A stretch of 64,000 bases of DNA from Vibrio artabrorum. Its GTDB lineage: Bacteria; Pseudomonadota; Gammaproteobacteria; Enterobacterales; Vibrionaceae. This document shows, one piece after another, positions 1-8,537 of this stretch. The DNA lies in assembly GCF_024347295.1 (NCBI RefSeq), contig NZ_AP025458.1:1302001-1366000 (forward strand), in the 5' to 3' direction. The notes beneath the pieces are model-generated. The model had not been told where the DNA came from, did not search any database, and saw nothing but the letters and a program-made list of their open reading frames with translations. The position numbers and the translations under genes were made by a program. The first letter of the stretch is position 1; each line of letters opens with the position of its first letter.

Positions 1-2933
1 GTAGCGATCCTGATGTTATCGAGATTACGGGGATGGAAGACCAGCTCATTTCATTGTCAGGTACAGGCCCTGTATCGATTGCCCTGACTGACCTTGATGG
101 TTCAGAGCAGTTCGTTTCGATTAAATTTACGGGTGTGCCAGATGGCTTCTTAATGAGTGCAGATACTACCTCGGCTTACACTGTGAAAAACAATGGTGGC
201 GGTGAGTGGAGTGTTCAACTGCCTCAAGCTGCTAGGCTGACGTTCGATCTGAGTGAGCTATCTGTCTTACCACCTAAAAACTTCAGTGGTACGGCTGAGT
301 TTGGTGTTCAAGTGTTTACGCAAGAGTCTTTGCTAGGCGTACCAACTGCCGCGGCAAACTTACCAAGTTTCAAACTGCATGTGGTGCCAGTGGGTGATGA
401 TGTTGATACTAACCCGACCAATTCTGTTACAGGTAGTGAAGGTCAAAACATTGATATCGAAATCAATGCAACGATTTTGGATAAAGAGCTTTCGGCAACC
501 GGAAACGGAACGTATAGCGAAAATGCTGCTGAAACACTTCGAGTAGAAGTTGTGGGCGTTCCTCAAGATGCCGCTATCTATTACCCAGACGGAACGACCT
601 TGGGAAGCTATGATTCAACGACACAGATCTGGACGTTGGATGTACTAGCACAGTCGCTCGATAAGATCGTATTCAATTCAGGTGAACACAACAGCGATAC
701 TGGTAATGTTTTGGGCATTAATGGCCCATTACAAATTACGGTTCGTTCTGTGGATACCGACGCAGACAACACAGAATACTTAGGTACACCGACCAGCTTC
801 ACTGTTGATTTAGTGGTTGATCCTATCAACGATCAACCAACGTTTGTGAACGTCACCAATATTGAAACATCAGAAGACATCAGCGTTGCCATCGACAACT
901 TTAGTCTCTACGACGTCGACGCAAATTTTGATAACCCAGACGCTCCGTATGAGCTGACGCTTCAAGTCGACCAAACATTGCCGGGAGCACAAGGTGTATT
1001 TGAGTTTACAAGCTCACCTGATGTGACGTTTGTATTGCAGCCGGATGGCTCTCTGGTGATTACAGGTAAAGAAGTGGATATCAATACTGCACTGAGCAGT
1101 GGGGCGGTGACGTTCAAGCCTGACCCAGACCAGAATTACCTCAACCAGAATGGTTTAGTCACGATAAAGGCAACATTGGATGATGGTGGTAATAACGGTC
1201 TGATTGATGCTGGAGATCCGAATACCGCTCAAACCAATCAAACGACCTTCACCATTAAAGTGACGGAAGTGAATGATGCTCCTGTAGCGACAGACGTTGA
1301 TTTAGGTTTGATTGCTGAGGAAGGCCAACTTGTTATCATTGAAAGTGACTTAATTGCCGCAAGCTCTGATGTCGAGAACCATAATCTCACCGTCACCAGT
1401 GTTACCCTTACGCAAGGACAAGGGCAACTACAGCGCTTTGATAACGTGGGAGGTGCTGATGATCCTGCGATTACCGGTCCATACTGGGTATTTACCGCAG
1501 CTGATGAATATAACGGTGACGTTAAGTTCACCTATACCATAGAGGATGACGGTACCACCAATGGCGCCAATGACTTCTTAAGCGATACGGCGGAGATCAC
1601 CGTGACAGTGGAAGGAGTGAACGATACGCCGGTTGTTAATGGTAGCGGTATCACAACGGTGATTGACGAAGACGCCGGTCAGTTAATCAGTGGCATTAAT
1701 GTGAGTGATCCAGATTATGTGAATACATTCTCGAATGACCTGATGACGGTCACGCTGACTGTCGACTACGGTACATTGAATGTATCGCTTCCGACAGGAA
1801 CCACAGTGGTGGTCAACGGCAATAATACCGGATCGGTCGTATTAGTTGGTACTTTGAGCGATCTCAATGCACTAATTGATACACCAATTAGCCCCAATGG
1901 CGTTTACCTTGATGCAAGTCTCTCTCCAACCAATAGTATAGGCTTAGAAGTCATCGCCAAAGATAGCGGAAACCCTTCGGGTATCGCAATAGAGACAGCA
2001 CCTGTCGTTTACAACATTGCGGTGACGCCCGTCGCCAATGCGCCAACGCTGTCTATTGATACGGCAGCGAATTATGTGAGAAACATTACTGCGAGCCAGT
2101 CTGTCAGTGCGAGTGGTATTCCTTTGGTAGGCATTATCGCGGCCTTAACGGACATCACCGAAGAGCTAACGCTGCACATTAGTGATGTCCCAGCGGGTGC
2201 TCAAATCACCAGTGACGTTGGCTCTGTGACTGACCTCGGAGGGGGTGTTTGGGTTGCGACTGCGGATGCAATTGATAGCCTAAAGGCGGTTGGTCTCGCT
2301 CAAAATCCGGGTAATTACACGTTTAAAGTTGAGGCGGTTTCTGAAGAGACCGACAACAATGATACCGCAACATCGGCTTCAATAGACCTCAATCTGAATA
2401 TTGTATCTGACGCGGTCGATATTAACTTGGCTTCGGAAAGCGATGATGTACAACTGCTTGCGGGCACAAACGCGACTGACCTAATCGCGGGCTCTGGCAA
2501 TGACCGACTGGAAGGGGGAGCCGGTGACGATACACTGGTTGGCGGTGCTGGTAACGATATACTGATTGGCGGTGGAGGCTCAGATATTTTGACAGGTGGC
2601 GACGGTATGGATTCGTTTGTCTGGTTGAACATTGAAGATGGCGTAGAAGATACCATTACCGACTTTAACCTTTCCGAGGATGATCAAATTGACTTGAGAG
2701 AAGTACTTCCTGAATTGAAAGATGCCACGGTGAATATGGCGACGCTGCTGCAACATGTCGGTGCGAAAGTGGAGGGTAATGATGTAGAGCTAACTATTAA
2801 CCCTGATGGTTTAGGTTCTACTGAACAAGTGATTGTGGTCGAAGATCTTGCGCCTCAACTAACGTTAACGAGTACTATGCCTTCAGATATTCTTGATGCG
2901 CTAGTGCAACAAAATGTGATCACTCATGGTTAA
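1..2933 (+). CDS. Type I secreted RTX/cadherin-like adhesin, 3' part
   Basis: The reading frame is open to the window edge, with sense codons before the first in-window ATG at 33, so this is the C-terminal part of a larger protein. The visible part holds several cadherin-like/VCBS-type modules of roughly 100-140 residues that end in NDxPV-type linkers (INDQPT, VNDAPV, VNDTPV). Near the C terminus are glycine-aspartate nonapeptide repeats (GGAGDDTLVGGAGND), which bind calcium in RTX proteins. They are followed by a region ending in a type I secretion target domain with the usual 'DxFVW...DTITDFN' pattern. The family is exported by an ABC/HlyD/TolC system and acts at the cell surface or outside it in adhesion and biofilm formation. 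No export genes lie downstream in this window. The frame ends at a TAA just before a strong terminator. The ligand cannot be told from sequence. Confidence 0.9.
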   Translation, partial: SDPDVIEITGMEDQLISLSGTGPVSIALTDLDGSEQFVSIKFTGVPDGFLMSADTTSAYTVKNNGGGEWSVQLPQAARLTFDLSELSVLPPKNFSGTAEFGVQVFTQESLLGVPTAAANLPSFKLHVVPVGDDVDTNPTNSVTGSEGQNIDIEINATILDKELSATGNGTYSENAAETLRVEVVGVPQDAAIYYPDGTTLGSYDSTTQIWTLDVLAQSLDKIVFNSGEHNSDTGNVLGINGPLQITVRSVDTDADNTEYLGTPTSFTVDLVVDPINDQPTFVNVTNIETSEDISVAIDNFSLYDVDANFDNPDAPYELTLQVDQTLPGAQGVFEFTSSPDVTFVLQPDGSLVITGKEVDINTALSSGAVTFKPDPDQNYLNQNGLVTIKATLDDGGNNGLIDAGDPNTAQTNQTTFTIKVTEVNDAPVATDVDLGLIAEEGQLVIIESDLIAASSDVENHNLTVTSVTLTQGQGQLQRFDNVGGADDPAITGPYWVFTAADEYNGDVKFTYTIEDDGTTNGANDFLSDTAEITVTVEGVNDTPVVNGSGITTVIDEDAGQLISGINVSDPDYVNTFSNDLMTVTLTVDYGTLNVSLPTGTTVVVNGNNTGSVVLVGTLSDLNALIDTPISPNGVYLDASLSPTNSIGLEVIAKDSGNPSGIAIETAPVVYNIAVTPVANAPTLSIDTAANYVRNITASQSVSASGIPLVGIIAALTDITEELTLHISDVPAGAQITSDVGSVTDLGGGVWVATADAIDSLKAVGLAQNPGNYTFKVEAVSEETDNNDTATSASIDLNLNIVSDAVDINLASESDDVQLLAGTNATDLIAGSGNDRLEGGAGDDTLVGGAGNDILIGGGGSDILTGGDGMDSFVWLNIEDGVEDTITDFNLSEDDQIDLREVLPELKDATVNMATLLQHVGAKVEGNDVELTINPDGLGSTEQVIVVEDLAPQLTLTSTMPSDILDALVQQNVITHG

Positions 2934-2984
2934 CGATGGATGGCGTACTGTGAGTCGTTAGAAATGAACAGTTAAACCTGAACG

Positions 2985-3017
2985 AAAGAGGCCAGCAGCG
3001 ATGCTGGCCTCTTTTTT
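2985..3017 (+). terminator. Intrinsic terminator after the adhesin gene
   Basis: A 9-bp GC-rich stem (GAGGCCAGC/GCTGGCCTC) with a 6-base loop is followed by six T. It lies between convergent genes and has a short A-run on the other side, so it may serve both strands. Confidence 0.9.
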
Positions 3018-3036
3018 ATCACCATCAGAATTAAGA

Positions 3037-3801
3037 TTATTTTAGTGAGTTATGGATCAGGAACTCATCTTCAACGCCTTTCAATTTCATTTCATCCATC
3101 ATGAAATTGACGGTGTTCAACAAGCGCTGCTCACCTTTAGGAATCAGGTAACCGAATTGACCATTGGTGAAAGGGGTTTCACAGCGAGCGGCTTCAAGGC
3201 GCTTGTCTGTCACTTGATAAAACAGGCCCTCTGGGGTTTCGGTGACCATCACATCGATTTTGCCTTCTGCAACGGCTTTTGGCACATCGAGATTGTTGTC
3301 GAAGCGCGTGAAGGTCGCATTTTTCAAATGACTGTCTGCAAAAGCCTCGTTGGTTCCGCCAATGTTCACACCTACGCGAACAGAAGAGCGGTTTACTTTC
3401 TCTAGGCTGTTGTACTGCTCTACCTTGCCTTTCGCCACTAAGAAACACTTACCAAAGGTCATGTAACCTTGAGTTTGTTCCGCGTTGAGTTGGCGTTGCA
3501 TTTTTCGCGTGATACCACCCATTGCGATGTCGTACTTGTCGCTATCGAGATCGGTCAGTAGATTTTTCCATTGGGTAGGAACGATTTTTAACTCTACCCC
3601 CAATTGTTCTGCAAAATACTTAGCGACGTCGATGTCATAACCGGAATACGTTTTGCCATCGAAATAAGAAAAAGGTTTGTAGTCGCCAGTCGTGCCCACT
3701 CGAAGTACGCCCGATTTTTGAATGTCTTGTAATTGGTCAGCTTGTGCTACACCAGAAAGCGAAAGAACAATGGAAGCAAGTAATAGTGATGTTTTTTTCA
3801 T
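3037..3801 (-). CDS. Periplasmic PheC-like protein (cyclohexadienyl dehydratase or solute-binding)
   Basis: This is a 254-residue protein of the family-3 solute-binding fold. I place the start at the ATG at 3801, because it opens a clean signal peptide (MKKTSLLLASIV...GVAQA) and an upstream in-frame start would only add a hydrophobic stretch. Residues after the signal (VLRVGTTGDYKPFSY, IVPTQWKNLL, DIAMGGIT, NIGGTNEAFA, DVMVTETPEG) resemble the cyclohexadienyl/arogenate dehydratase PheC of Pseudomonas more than typical amino-acid binding proteins, including an acidic residue in the 'TETPEG' loop where PheC has 'TDAIEA'. No ABC permease or ATPase gene is adjacent, which also favours an enzyme over a transport receptor. 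Whether it dehydrates prephenate/arogenate or binds another ligand is inference. It is probably a single-gene unit, and no link to the alginate genes is evident. Confidence 0.75.
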   Translation of the reverse strand: MKKTSLLLASIVLSLSGVAQADQLQDIQKSGVLRVGTTGDYKPFSYFDGKTYSGYDIDVAKYFAEQLGVELKIVPTQWKNLLTDLDSDKYDIAMGGITRKMQRQLNAEQTQGYMTFGKCFLVAKGKVEQYNSLEKVNRSSVRVGVNIGGTNEAFADSHLKNATFTRFDNNLDVPKAVAEGKIDVMVTETPEGLFYQVTDKRLEAARCETPFTNGQFGYLIPKGEQRLLNTVNFMMDEMKLKGVEDEFLIHNSLK

Positions 3802-3987
3802 TATGATTATCTGTTGTGTTTGTCTTATTACTAAAAGTAACAGAAAGAGAATCAAAAAGAGATCAAACCATTGGAAGAGTTGGGAAAAAGATAAATATAG
3901 AGGAGAGTATCAGGGGGAAAGCAGAACGATAAGCGTACTAGGATGACCCGTTATTTACTACGATTGGTATGATTTGTCGATAACAAC

Positions 3988-4023
3988 AAAAATCCCATGC
4001 TATCAAATTGATAACATGGGATT
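3988..4023 (-). terminator. Intrinsic terminator after the first symporter gene
   Basis: A long, nearly perfect hairpin (AATCCCATG...CATGGGATT) is followed on the minus strand by a short T-run. It lies just past the stop of the symporter gene. Confidence 0.75.
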
Positions 4024-4049
4024 CATTTTAAACGTTAGCGGTTACTTCA

Positions 4050-5816
4050 TTACTTAGTAATGCGCGTTTTGCCTGTCTTCGCTGCAGATTTTGATGCATT
4101 AACCAACAGGATACCAACGGTTAGGACCATTGAACCACAAAGTAGGAACAACAAGCGTCCTGTCGGTTCGTTTGGAATCAAAGCCATTGCTAGGATACCG
4201 AAACCCGCTAAGCTGATAAGGTTCCCAAGCATTGAACGTTGTTTCGTATCGAGGTTTTGTTGCTCTTCACCTTCTGCGATAAGCGGCGTATTCCAGTTAG
4301 TGAACAGTTGGTCTACTTCTTTCTCACGCTCTGGCGTTAGGCCTTTATAGAAGCGAGAAGATAAGATGAAGTAACCACCAGTGAACACGACGTGAGCAGC
4401 TAAGCTTAGACCCACTTTTAAGTCGCTCCATTCACGACCCGAAAGAGCGGTGTCTAGGCCAAATAAATGTTCTACATCTTTTGCTTCAAGCGAGATTCCG
4501 AATATGTAAGAAACCAAGCCACCCACAATTAATGTCGACCACCCCGACCAGTCTGGCGTCTTGCGAATCCACATACCAAGTAATACAGGGATAAGCATAG
4601 GGAAGCCAATTAATGCCCCCACGTTCATTACGATATCGAACAAGCTCAAGTGACGTAGAGAGTTAATAAACAAACCAATAGCGATGATGATAACACCCAT
4701 CATAATAGTGGTTATCTTACTGACGATGACCAGTTCTTTCTGCGTCGCATTTTGGCGAAGAATAGGGCTGTAGAAGTTCATGACAAAGATACCAGCATTA
4801 CGGTTCAAACCTGAATCCATAGAAGACATCGTTGCAGCGAACATTGCTGACATAAGCAGACCAACCATACCGGCTGGCATAACATGTTGAACGAATGCTA
4901 AGTAAGCAGCATCACCGGCTTTGTCACCCATTGAAGCGTACTCAAGGGCAAAGTCTGGCATGAATGCACTCACATACCAAGGTGGTAGGAACCAAATTAG
5001 TGGGCCAATAATCATCAGAATACACGCAAGGCCTGCTGCTTTACGGGCATTTTCACTGTCTTTTGCGCAGAGGTAACGATAAGCGTTGATGCTGTTGTTC
5101 ATAACGCCGAACTGCTTCACGAAAATGAACACAACCCAAAGGATGAAGATGCTCATGTAGTTTAGGTTGTTACCTAACATGAAGTCGCCGTCGAAGTTAG
5201 CAACGATGTTAGTTAAGCCGCCACCGTGGAAGTAAGCTGCTACCGCACAAGTGATGGTCACGGCCATGATGACAAGCATTTGCATGAAGTCAGAAGCAAC
5301 AACCGCCCAAGAGCCGCCCGTTACTGCCATCAATACCAGAACCAGACCCGTTACCACAATGGTTGCTTCCATTGGGATGTTGAATACCGCTGCTACAAAG
5401 ATCGCGAGACCGTTTAGCCAAATACCTGCAGAGATAAGGCTGTCCGGCATACCTGCCCATGTGAAGAACTGTTCAGACGTTTTACCAAAGCGCTGACGAA
5501 TAGCTTCGATCGCCGTTACCACACGAAGTTGGCGGAACTTTGGAGCGAAGTACATATAGTTCATGAAGTAGCCAAAAGCATTGGCTAAGAATAGGATTAC
5601 AATAACGAAACCGTCATTGAACGCGCGTCCTGCGGCACCTGTAAACGTCCATGCTGAAAACTGTGTCATGAAGGCTGTTGCACCAACCATCCACCACAAC
5701 ATTTTGCCGCCTCCTCTAAAGTAATCACTAGTCGATGTGGTGAACTTACGGAACATCCAACCAATCGCGATTAAAAAGAGGAAGTAGGCGAGAACAACAA
5801 AAGTATCAATAGTCAT
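4050..5816 (-). CDS. Sodium/solute symporter (SSS family), likely oligoalginate/DEH uptake
   Basis: This is a 588-residue polytopic inner-membrane protein with about 13-14 hydrophobic segments. The N-terminal region (SDYFRGGGKMLWWMVGATAF, then SAWTFTGAAG) and the central 'MFAATMSSMDSGLNRN' block are typical of SSS-family Na+ symporters. It closely resembles the second symporter at 14507, with almost the same first 70 residues and the same charged segment near residue 500. Symporters of this type in V. splendidus alginate loci (Toa proteins) import unsaturated oligouronides. The location beside kdgF-kdgK-eda and a copy of the shared palindrome 62 bp upstream support the same role here. Which oligomer length or monomer each paralogue carries cannot be read from the sequence. 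It appears to be its own transcription unit, with terminators on both sides. Confidence 0.88.
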   Translation of the reverse strand: MTIDTFVVLAYFLFLIAIGWMFRKFTTSTSDYFRGGGKMLWWMVGATAFMTQFSAWTFTGAAGRAFNDGFVIVILFLANAFGYFMNYMYFAPKFRQLRVVTAIEAIRQRFGKTSEQFFTWAGMPDSLISAGIWLNGLAIFVAAVFNIPMEATIVVTGLVLVLMAVTGGSWAVVASDFMQMLVIMAVTITCAVAAYFHGGGLTNIVANFDGDFMLGNNLNYMSIFILWVVFIFVKQFGVMNNSINAYRYLCAKDSENARKAAGLACILMIIGPLIWFLPPWYVSAFMPDFALEYASMGDKAGDAAYLAFVQHVMPAGMVGLLMSAMFAATMSSMDSGLNRNAGIFVMNFYSPILRQNATQKELVIVSKITTIMMGVIIIAIGLFINSLRHLSLFDIVMNVGALIGFPMLIPVLLGMWIRKTPDWSGWSTLIVGGLVSYIFGISLEAKDVEHLFGLDTALSGREWSDLKVGLSLAAHVVFTGGYFILSSRFYKGLTPEREKEVDQLFTNWNTPLIAEGEEQQNLDTKQRSMLGNLISLAGFGILAMALIPNEPTGRLLFLLCGSMVLTVGILLVNASKSAAKTGKTRITK

Positions 5817-6153
5817 CTTTTCAGCCTTTTAAATATCATAATTAACTGGAACCTAGGTTACTCTGTTTATGAGTTTATTTGTACTACAATATGTCTTTAT
5901 CGTGATCTGAACCGCATGTTTGCTTTATTGTTTTATTGCATATAGGCCATTTAAAGCGCTTTTTCTTGAGTTTTATGGGCTAAGGCGTGTTGTTGTTTGC
6001 AAATCACTGATTATTTATTTTGGCTATTATAATAATACAAATAAGCGGTATTCGCTAATCACTGAACTCGCGAAGAGTGTTGATGAAGAGGGCTCAAAAT
6101 TGAAAGAAATATGATTAAAAATAAAAGAAACCTATTCATCGTCTCTTATGCGT
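5817..6153. other. Intergenic region between eda terminator and symporter
   Basis: This AT-rich stretch holds operator site 1 and presumably the minus-strand symporter promoter. A plus-strand 64-codon frame (5920-6114) has no recognisable motif or ribosome-binding site, and I do not call it a gene. Confidence 0.6.
5878..5890. promoter_or_regulatory. Predicted GntR/FCD operator, site 1
   Basis: TTTGTACTACAAT matches the shared palindrome ATTGTA-N-TACAAT at 11 of 12 defined positions. It lies 62 bp upstream of the first symporter start on the minus strand. A weaker half-match (ATAATA-A-TACAAA) lies at 6029-6041. Confidence 0.65.
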
Positions 6154-6182
6154 AAAAAAGCGAGCTCTGGGCTCGCTTTTTT
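6154..6182 (-). terminator. Intrinsic terminator of the kdgF-kdgK-eda operon
   Basis: The stem GCGAGC/GCTCGC is flanked by A6 and T6, making it symmetrical. It lies about 20 bp past the eda stop on the minus strand. Confidence 0.88.
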
Positions 6183-6203
6183 GATTAAAAGGTAAATAAA
6201 TAT

Positions 6204-6830
6204 CTATTTATTCACAAATTCAACCGCATCACGAACCAGTTTACCTAGTTCATCCCACTTACCTTCGTCGATAAGTTTAGTTGGAACCATCCAAGTACCG
6301 CCACACGCAAGTACAGAAGGGATCGATAGGTATTCATCTACATTCTTCAAGCTTACACCGCCTGTCGGCATGAACTTTACAGGGTAAACCGCTGTTAGTG
6401 CTTTAAGCATACCAGTACCACCAGACGGTTCAGCTGGGAAGAATTTCAACGTGCGAAGACCCATTTCCATCGCTTGCTCAACTAGGCTCGGGTTATTAAC
6501 ACCCGGTACGATTGCAACACCTTTGTCGATACAGTATTGAACAGTACGTGGGTTAAAACCTGGGCTTACGATGAAATCAACACCAGCTTCGATAGATGCG
6601 TCAACTTGCTCGTTAGTCAGTACAGTACCTGAACCGATTAGCATGTCTGGGAATTCTTTACGCATGATGCGAATCGCTTCGATTGCACATTCTGTACGTA
6701 GCGTGATTTCTGCACAAGGCATGCCGTTTTCAACCAACGCTTTACCTAGAGGGATAGCGTCTTCAGCACGGTTGATCGCGATGACAGGAATTACTTTTAG
6801 GTTTGCTAGTTGTTCATTTAATGTCGTCAT
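6204..6830 (-). CDS. eda: KDPG/KHG aldolase
   Basis: This 208-residue protein has the normal length of the class I 2-keto-3-deoxy-6-phosphogluconate aldolase family. It splits KDPG into pyruvate and glyceraldehyde-3-phosphate in the cytoplasm, the last step of alginate-monomer catabolism. Visible motifs are AEITLRT (catalytic Glu), IGSGTV, FIVSPGFNP, and TLKFFPAE with the Schiff-base lysine, followed by MPTGGV for phosphate binding. A GAGAAAG ribosome-binding site precedes the ATG. It is the last gene of the operon kdgF-kdgK-eda, 73 bp after kdgK. Confidence 0.95.
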   Translation of the reverse strand: MTTLNEQLANLKVIPVIAINRAEDAIPLGKALVENGMPCAEITLRTECAIEAIRIMRKEFPDMLIGSGTVLTNEQVDASIEAGVDFIVSPGFNPRTVQYCIDKGVAIVPGVNNPSLVEQAMEMGLRTLKFFPAEPSGGTGMLKALTAVYPVKFMPTGGVSLKNVDEYLSIPSVLACGGTWMVPTKLIDEGKWDELGKLVRDAVEFVNK

Positions 6831-6903
6831 GAATTCTTTCTCACGTTAAATGTGGGCCTGCTTTCAACTAAGCAACCCCTTGATTAATAGTTAAAGTGCG
6901 TAA

Positions 6904-7836
6904 TTATAGAGACAGATCAGGCGTCGCTTCTCGAGGAATGATAGCACCTGGATGCTGAATTACGGTTCCTGCCACAATATGACCTGAAAATGCAGCATCA
7001 CGAGCACTACCGCCGCTCAAGCGCTTGGCCAAGAAGCCTGCACTGAACGAGTCGCCAGCGGCAGTCGTATCAACGATGTTGTCTACTGGATTTGGCGCAA
7101 CGTATTGTGCGTTTTGGCTTTCAACCACTAAGCAGTCTTTCGCGCCACGTTTAATAACAATTTCTTTCACGCCACACTCAGATGTACGTGCTAAACACTG
7201 TTCAATGCTTTCGTCGCCGTACAACTCTTGTTCGTCATCGAACGTCAATAGAGCGGTGTCAGTGTACTTCAACATCTTCAAATACCAATAGATAGCTTCT
7301 TCTTGGTTTTCCCAAAGTTTAGGTCGGTAGTTATTGTCGAAGAATACTTGACCGCCTTGAACCTTGAATTTGTCTAAGAAGTTAAAGAGCTGTGTACGCC
7401 CATTCTCTGTTAGGATTGCAAGCGTAATGCCACTTAGATAAATCGCATCAAAAGTGAGTAACTTATCAAGTAGAGCTGGCGTGTCTTGCTGATCAAACAT
7501 GAACTTCGCGGCAGCATCACTACGCCAGTAGTGGAAGCTGCGTTCACCCGTTTCATCGGTCTCGATGTAGTAAAGCCCGGGTTGTTTGTGATCAAGCTGA
7601 GCGATTAAGCTCGTGTCGATGCCTTCTGCTTGCCACTTTTCTAACATATCAGCACTGAATGGGTCAGAACCTAATGCCGTCACATAACTGGTGTTGATAT
7701 CTTGCTCTTTAGTTAAGCGCGACAGGTAAAGTGCTGTATTTAGTGTATCGCCACCGAAACTTTGCTTAAGCCCGTCTTGTTTCTTTTGTAGCTCAACCAT
7801 GCACTCGCCAATGATCGCGATGTTTAATGATTTCAT
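6904..7836 (-). CDS. kdgK: 2-dehydro-3-deoxygluconokinase
   Basis: This is a 310-residue PfkB/ribokinase-family sugar kinase. It phosphorylates 2-keto-3-deoxygluconate with ATP to give KDPG. The N-terminal GECMVEL and FGGDTLNTALYLSRL motifs match the substrate-binding part of KdgK. The C-terminal DTTAAGDSFSAGFLA is the PfkB signature with the catalytic aspartate and anion hole. An AAGGTAA ribosome-binding site lies just before the ATG. It is the middle gene of the minus-strand operon, 34 bp after kdgF, directly upstream of the aldolase that uses its product. Confidence 0.93.
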   Translation of the reverse strand: MKSLNIAIIGECMVELQKKQDGLKQSFGGDTLNTALYLSRLTKEQDINTSYVTALGSDPFSADMLEKWQAEGIDTSLIAQLDHKQPGLYYIETDETGERSFHYWRSDAAAKFMFDQQDTPALLDKLLTFDAIYLSGITLAILTENGRTQLFNFLDKFKVQGGQVFFDNNYRPKLWENQEEAIYWYLKMLKYTDTALLTFDDEQELYGDESIEQCLARTSECGVKEIVIKRGAKDCLVVESQNAQYVAPNPVDNIVDTTAAGDSFSAGFLAKRLSGGSARDAAFSGHIVAGTVIQHPGAIIPREATPDLSL

Positions 7837-7870
7837 ATGCTTACCTTAGCAACTGAGGTTGCGCTCGTTA

Positions 7871-8206
7871 TTATTTTAGGAAATCTTCACGCGCAGGGTT
7901 GAAGATATCAAGAAGGATGCTGTCTTGCTCTAGTGCAACCGCACCGTGCATCATGTGTTTACGGGCGAAGTAAGCATCGCCTTCTTTAAGCACTTTCTTC
8001 TCCCCATCAATTTCAGCTTCGAAGCTGCCACGAACCACATAACCGATTTGGTCGTGGATCTCGTGGGTATGGGGATGGCCAATAGCGCCTTTATCAAAAC
8101 ATAGGTGTACAGCCATAAGATCGTCAGTATAAGCAACGATTTTACGTTTAATTCCGCCGCCAAGTTCTTCCCATGGGTTTTCATCTAAAATAAAGAAAGC
8201 GTTCAT
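7871..8206 (-). CDS. kdgF: KdgF cupin, unsaturated uronate to ketouronate converter
   Basis: This is a 111-residue single-domain cupin. The metal-binding histidines are visible in 'GHPHTHEIHDQIGYVVRGSFE', with a further His in 'ARKHMMHG'. KdgF catalyses ring opening of 4,5-unsaturated uronates released by lyases, leading to the linear 5-keto product (DEH from alginate). Strong AGGAG spacing sets the start. It is the first gene of the operon with kdgK and eda. It is transcribed divergently from the PL17 lyase gene at 8538, and the shared intergenic region carries two operator-like sites. Confidence 0.92.
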   Translation of the reverse strand: MNAFFILDENPWEELGGGIKRKIVAYTDDLMAVHLCFDKGAIGHPHTHEIHDQIGYVVRGSFEAEIDGEKKVLKEGDAYFARKHMMHGAVALEQDSILLDIFNPAREDFLK

Positions 8207-8274
8207 TGTGTGTCTCCTAATCGGTTTAAATCGGTAAAAATACTATTGAGCATTATCATAAGATAATAAGTTTA

Positions 8275-8287
8275 ATTGTAATACAAT
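8275..8287. promoter_or_regulatory. Predicted GntR/FCD operator, site 2 (perfect palindrome)
   Basis: ATTGTAATACAAT is a perfect 13-bp palindrome, 69 bp upstream of kdgF. A further TACAAT half-site follows at 8293-8298. This is the best match in the window and defines the consensus used for the other sites. Confidence 0.72.
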
Positions 8288-8456
8288 ACATCTACAATAG
8301 TGTGACATTGATCAGCTGATACTTGATATGACGAAAATAAATCAACAAATTAACAAATGTCTGCTATGGATTGTTTGTTATCATAATCAATAGTTTACGG
8401 GTGATTGTGTGATTCTGCTCATCATTTGGCGACGAATGGGTATGAATAAACCTCAT

Positions 8457-8469
8457 ATTGTATTACTTT
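8457..8469. promoter_or_regulatory. Predicted GntR/FCD operator, site 3
   Basis: ATTGTATTACTTT matches ATTGTA-N-TACAAT at 10 of 12 defined positions. It lies 68 bp upstream of the first PL17 start. Confidence 0.5.
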
Positions 8470-8537
8470 ATGTGAAGTTTAAGAATTTAATCAAAGTTTA
8501 AAAATAGATAAACTCTTCATTGAGGGTGACAAAGAAT

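Larger units (their letters stand above)
8207..8537. promoter_or_regulatory. Divergent kdgF / PL17 lyase control region
   Basis: This AT-rich divergent intergenic region holds operator sites at 8275-8287 (kdgF side) and 8457-8469 (lyase side). A CRP-like half-conserved site, TGTGA-N6-TCAGC, lies at 8301-8316. Dual control by the local GntR repressor and by CRP is an inference. Confidence 0.5.

Noticed and set aside
2315-2656. 113-codon antisense ORF over the RTX repeats
   Set aside because: A shadow of the repetitive Gly/Asp coding sequence of the adhesin; its Ser/Pro-rich product mirrors the repeats.
5920-6114. 64-codon plus-strand ORF upstream of the symporter
   Set aside because: AT-rich, no ribosome-binding site, no motif, and it lies in the minus-strand promoter region.
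8301-8316. CRP-like site TGTGA-N6-TCAGC before the PL17/kdgF genes
   Set aside because: Only the left half is good; kept as a note in the control region but not claimed as a separate feature.
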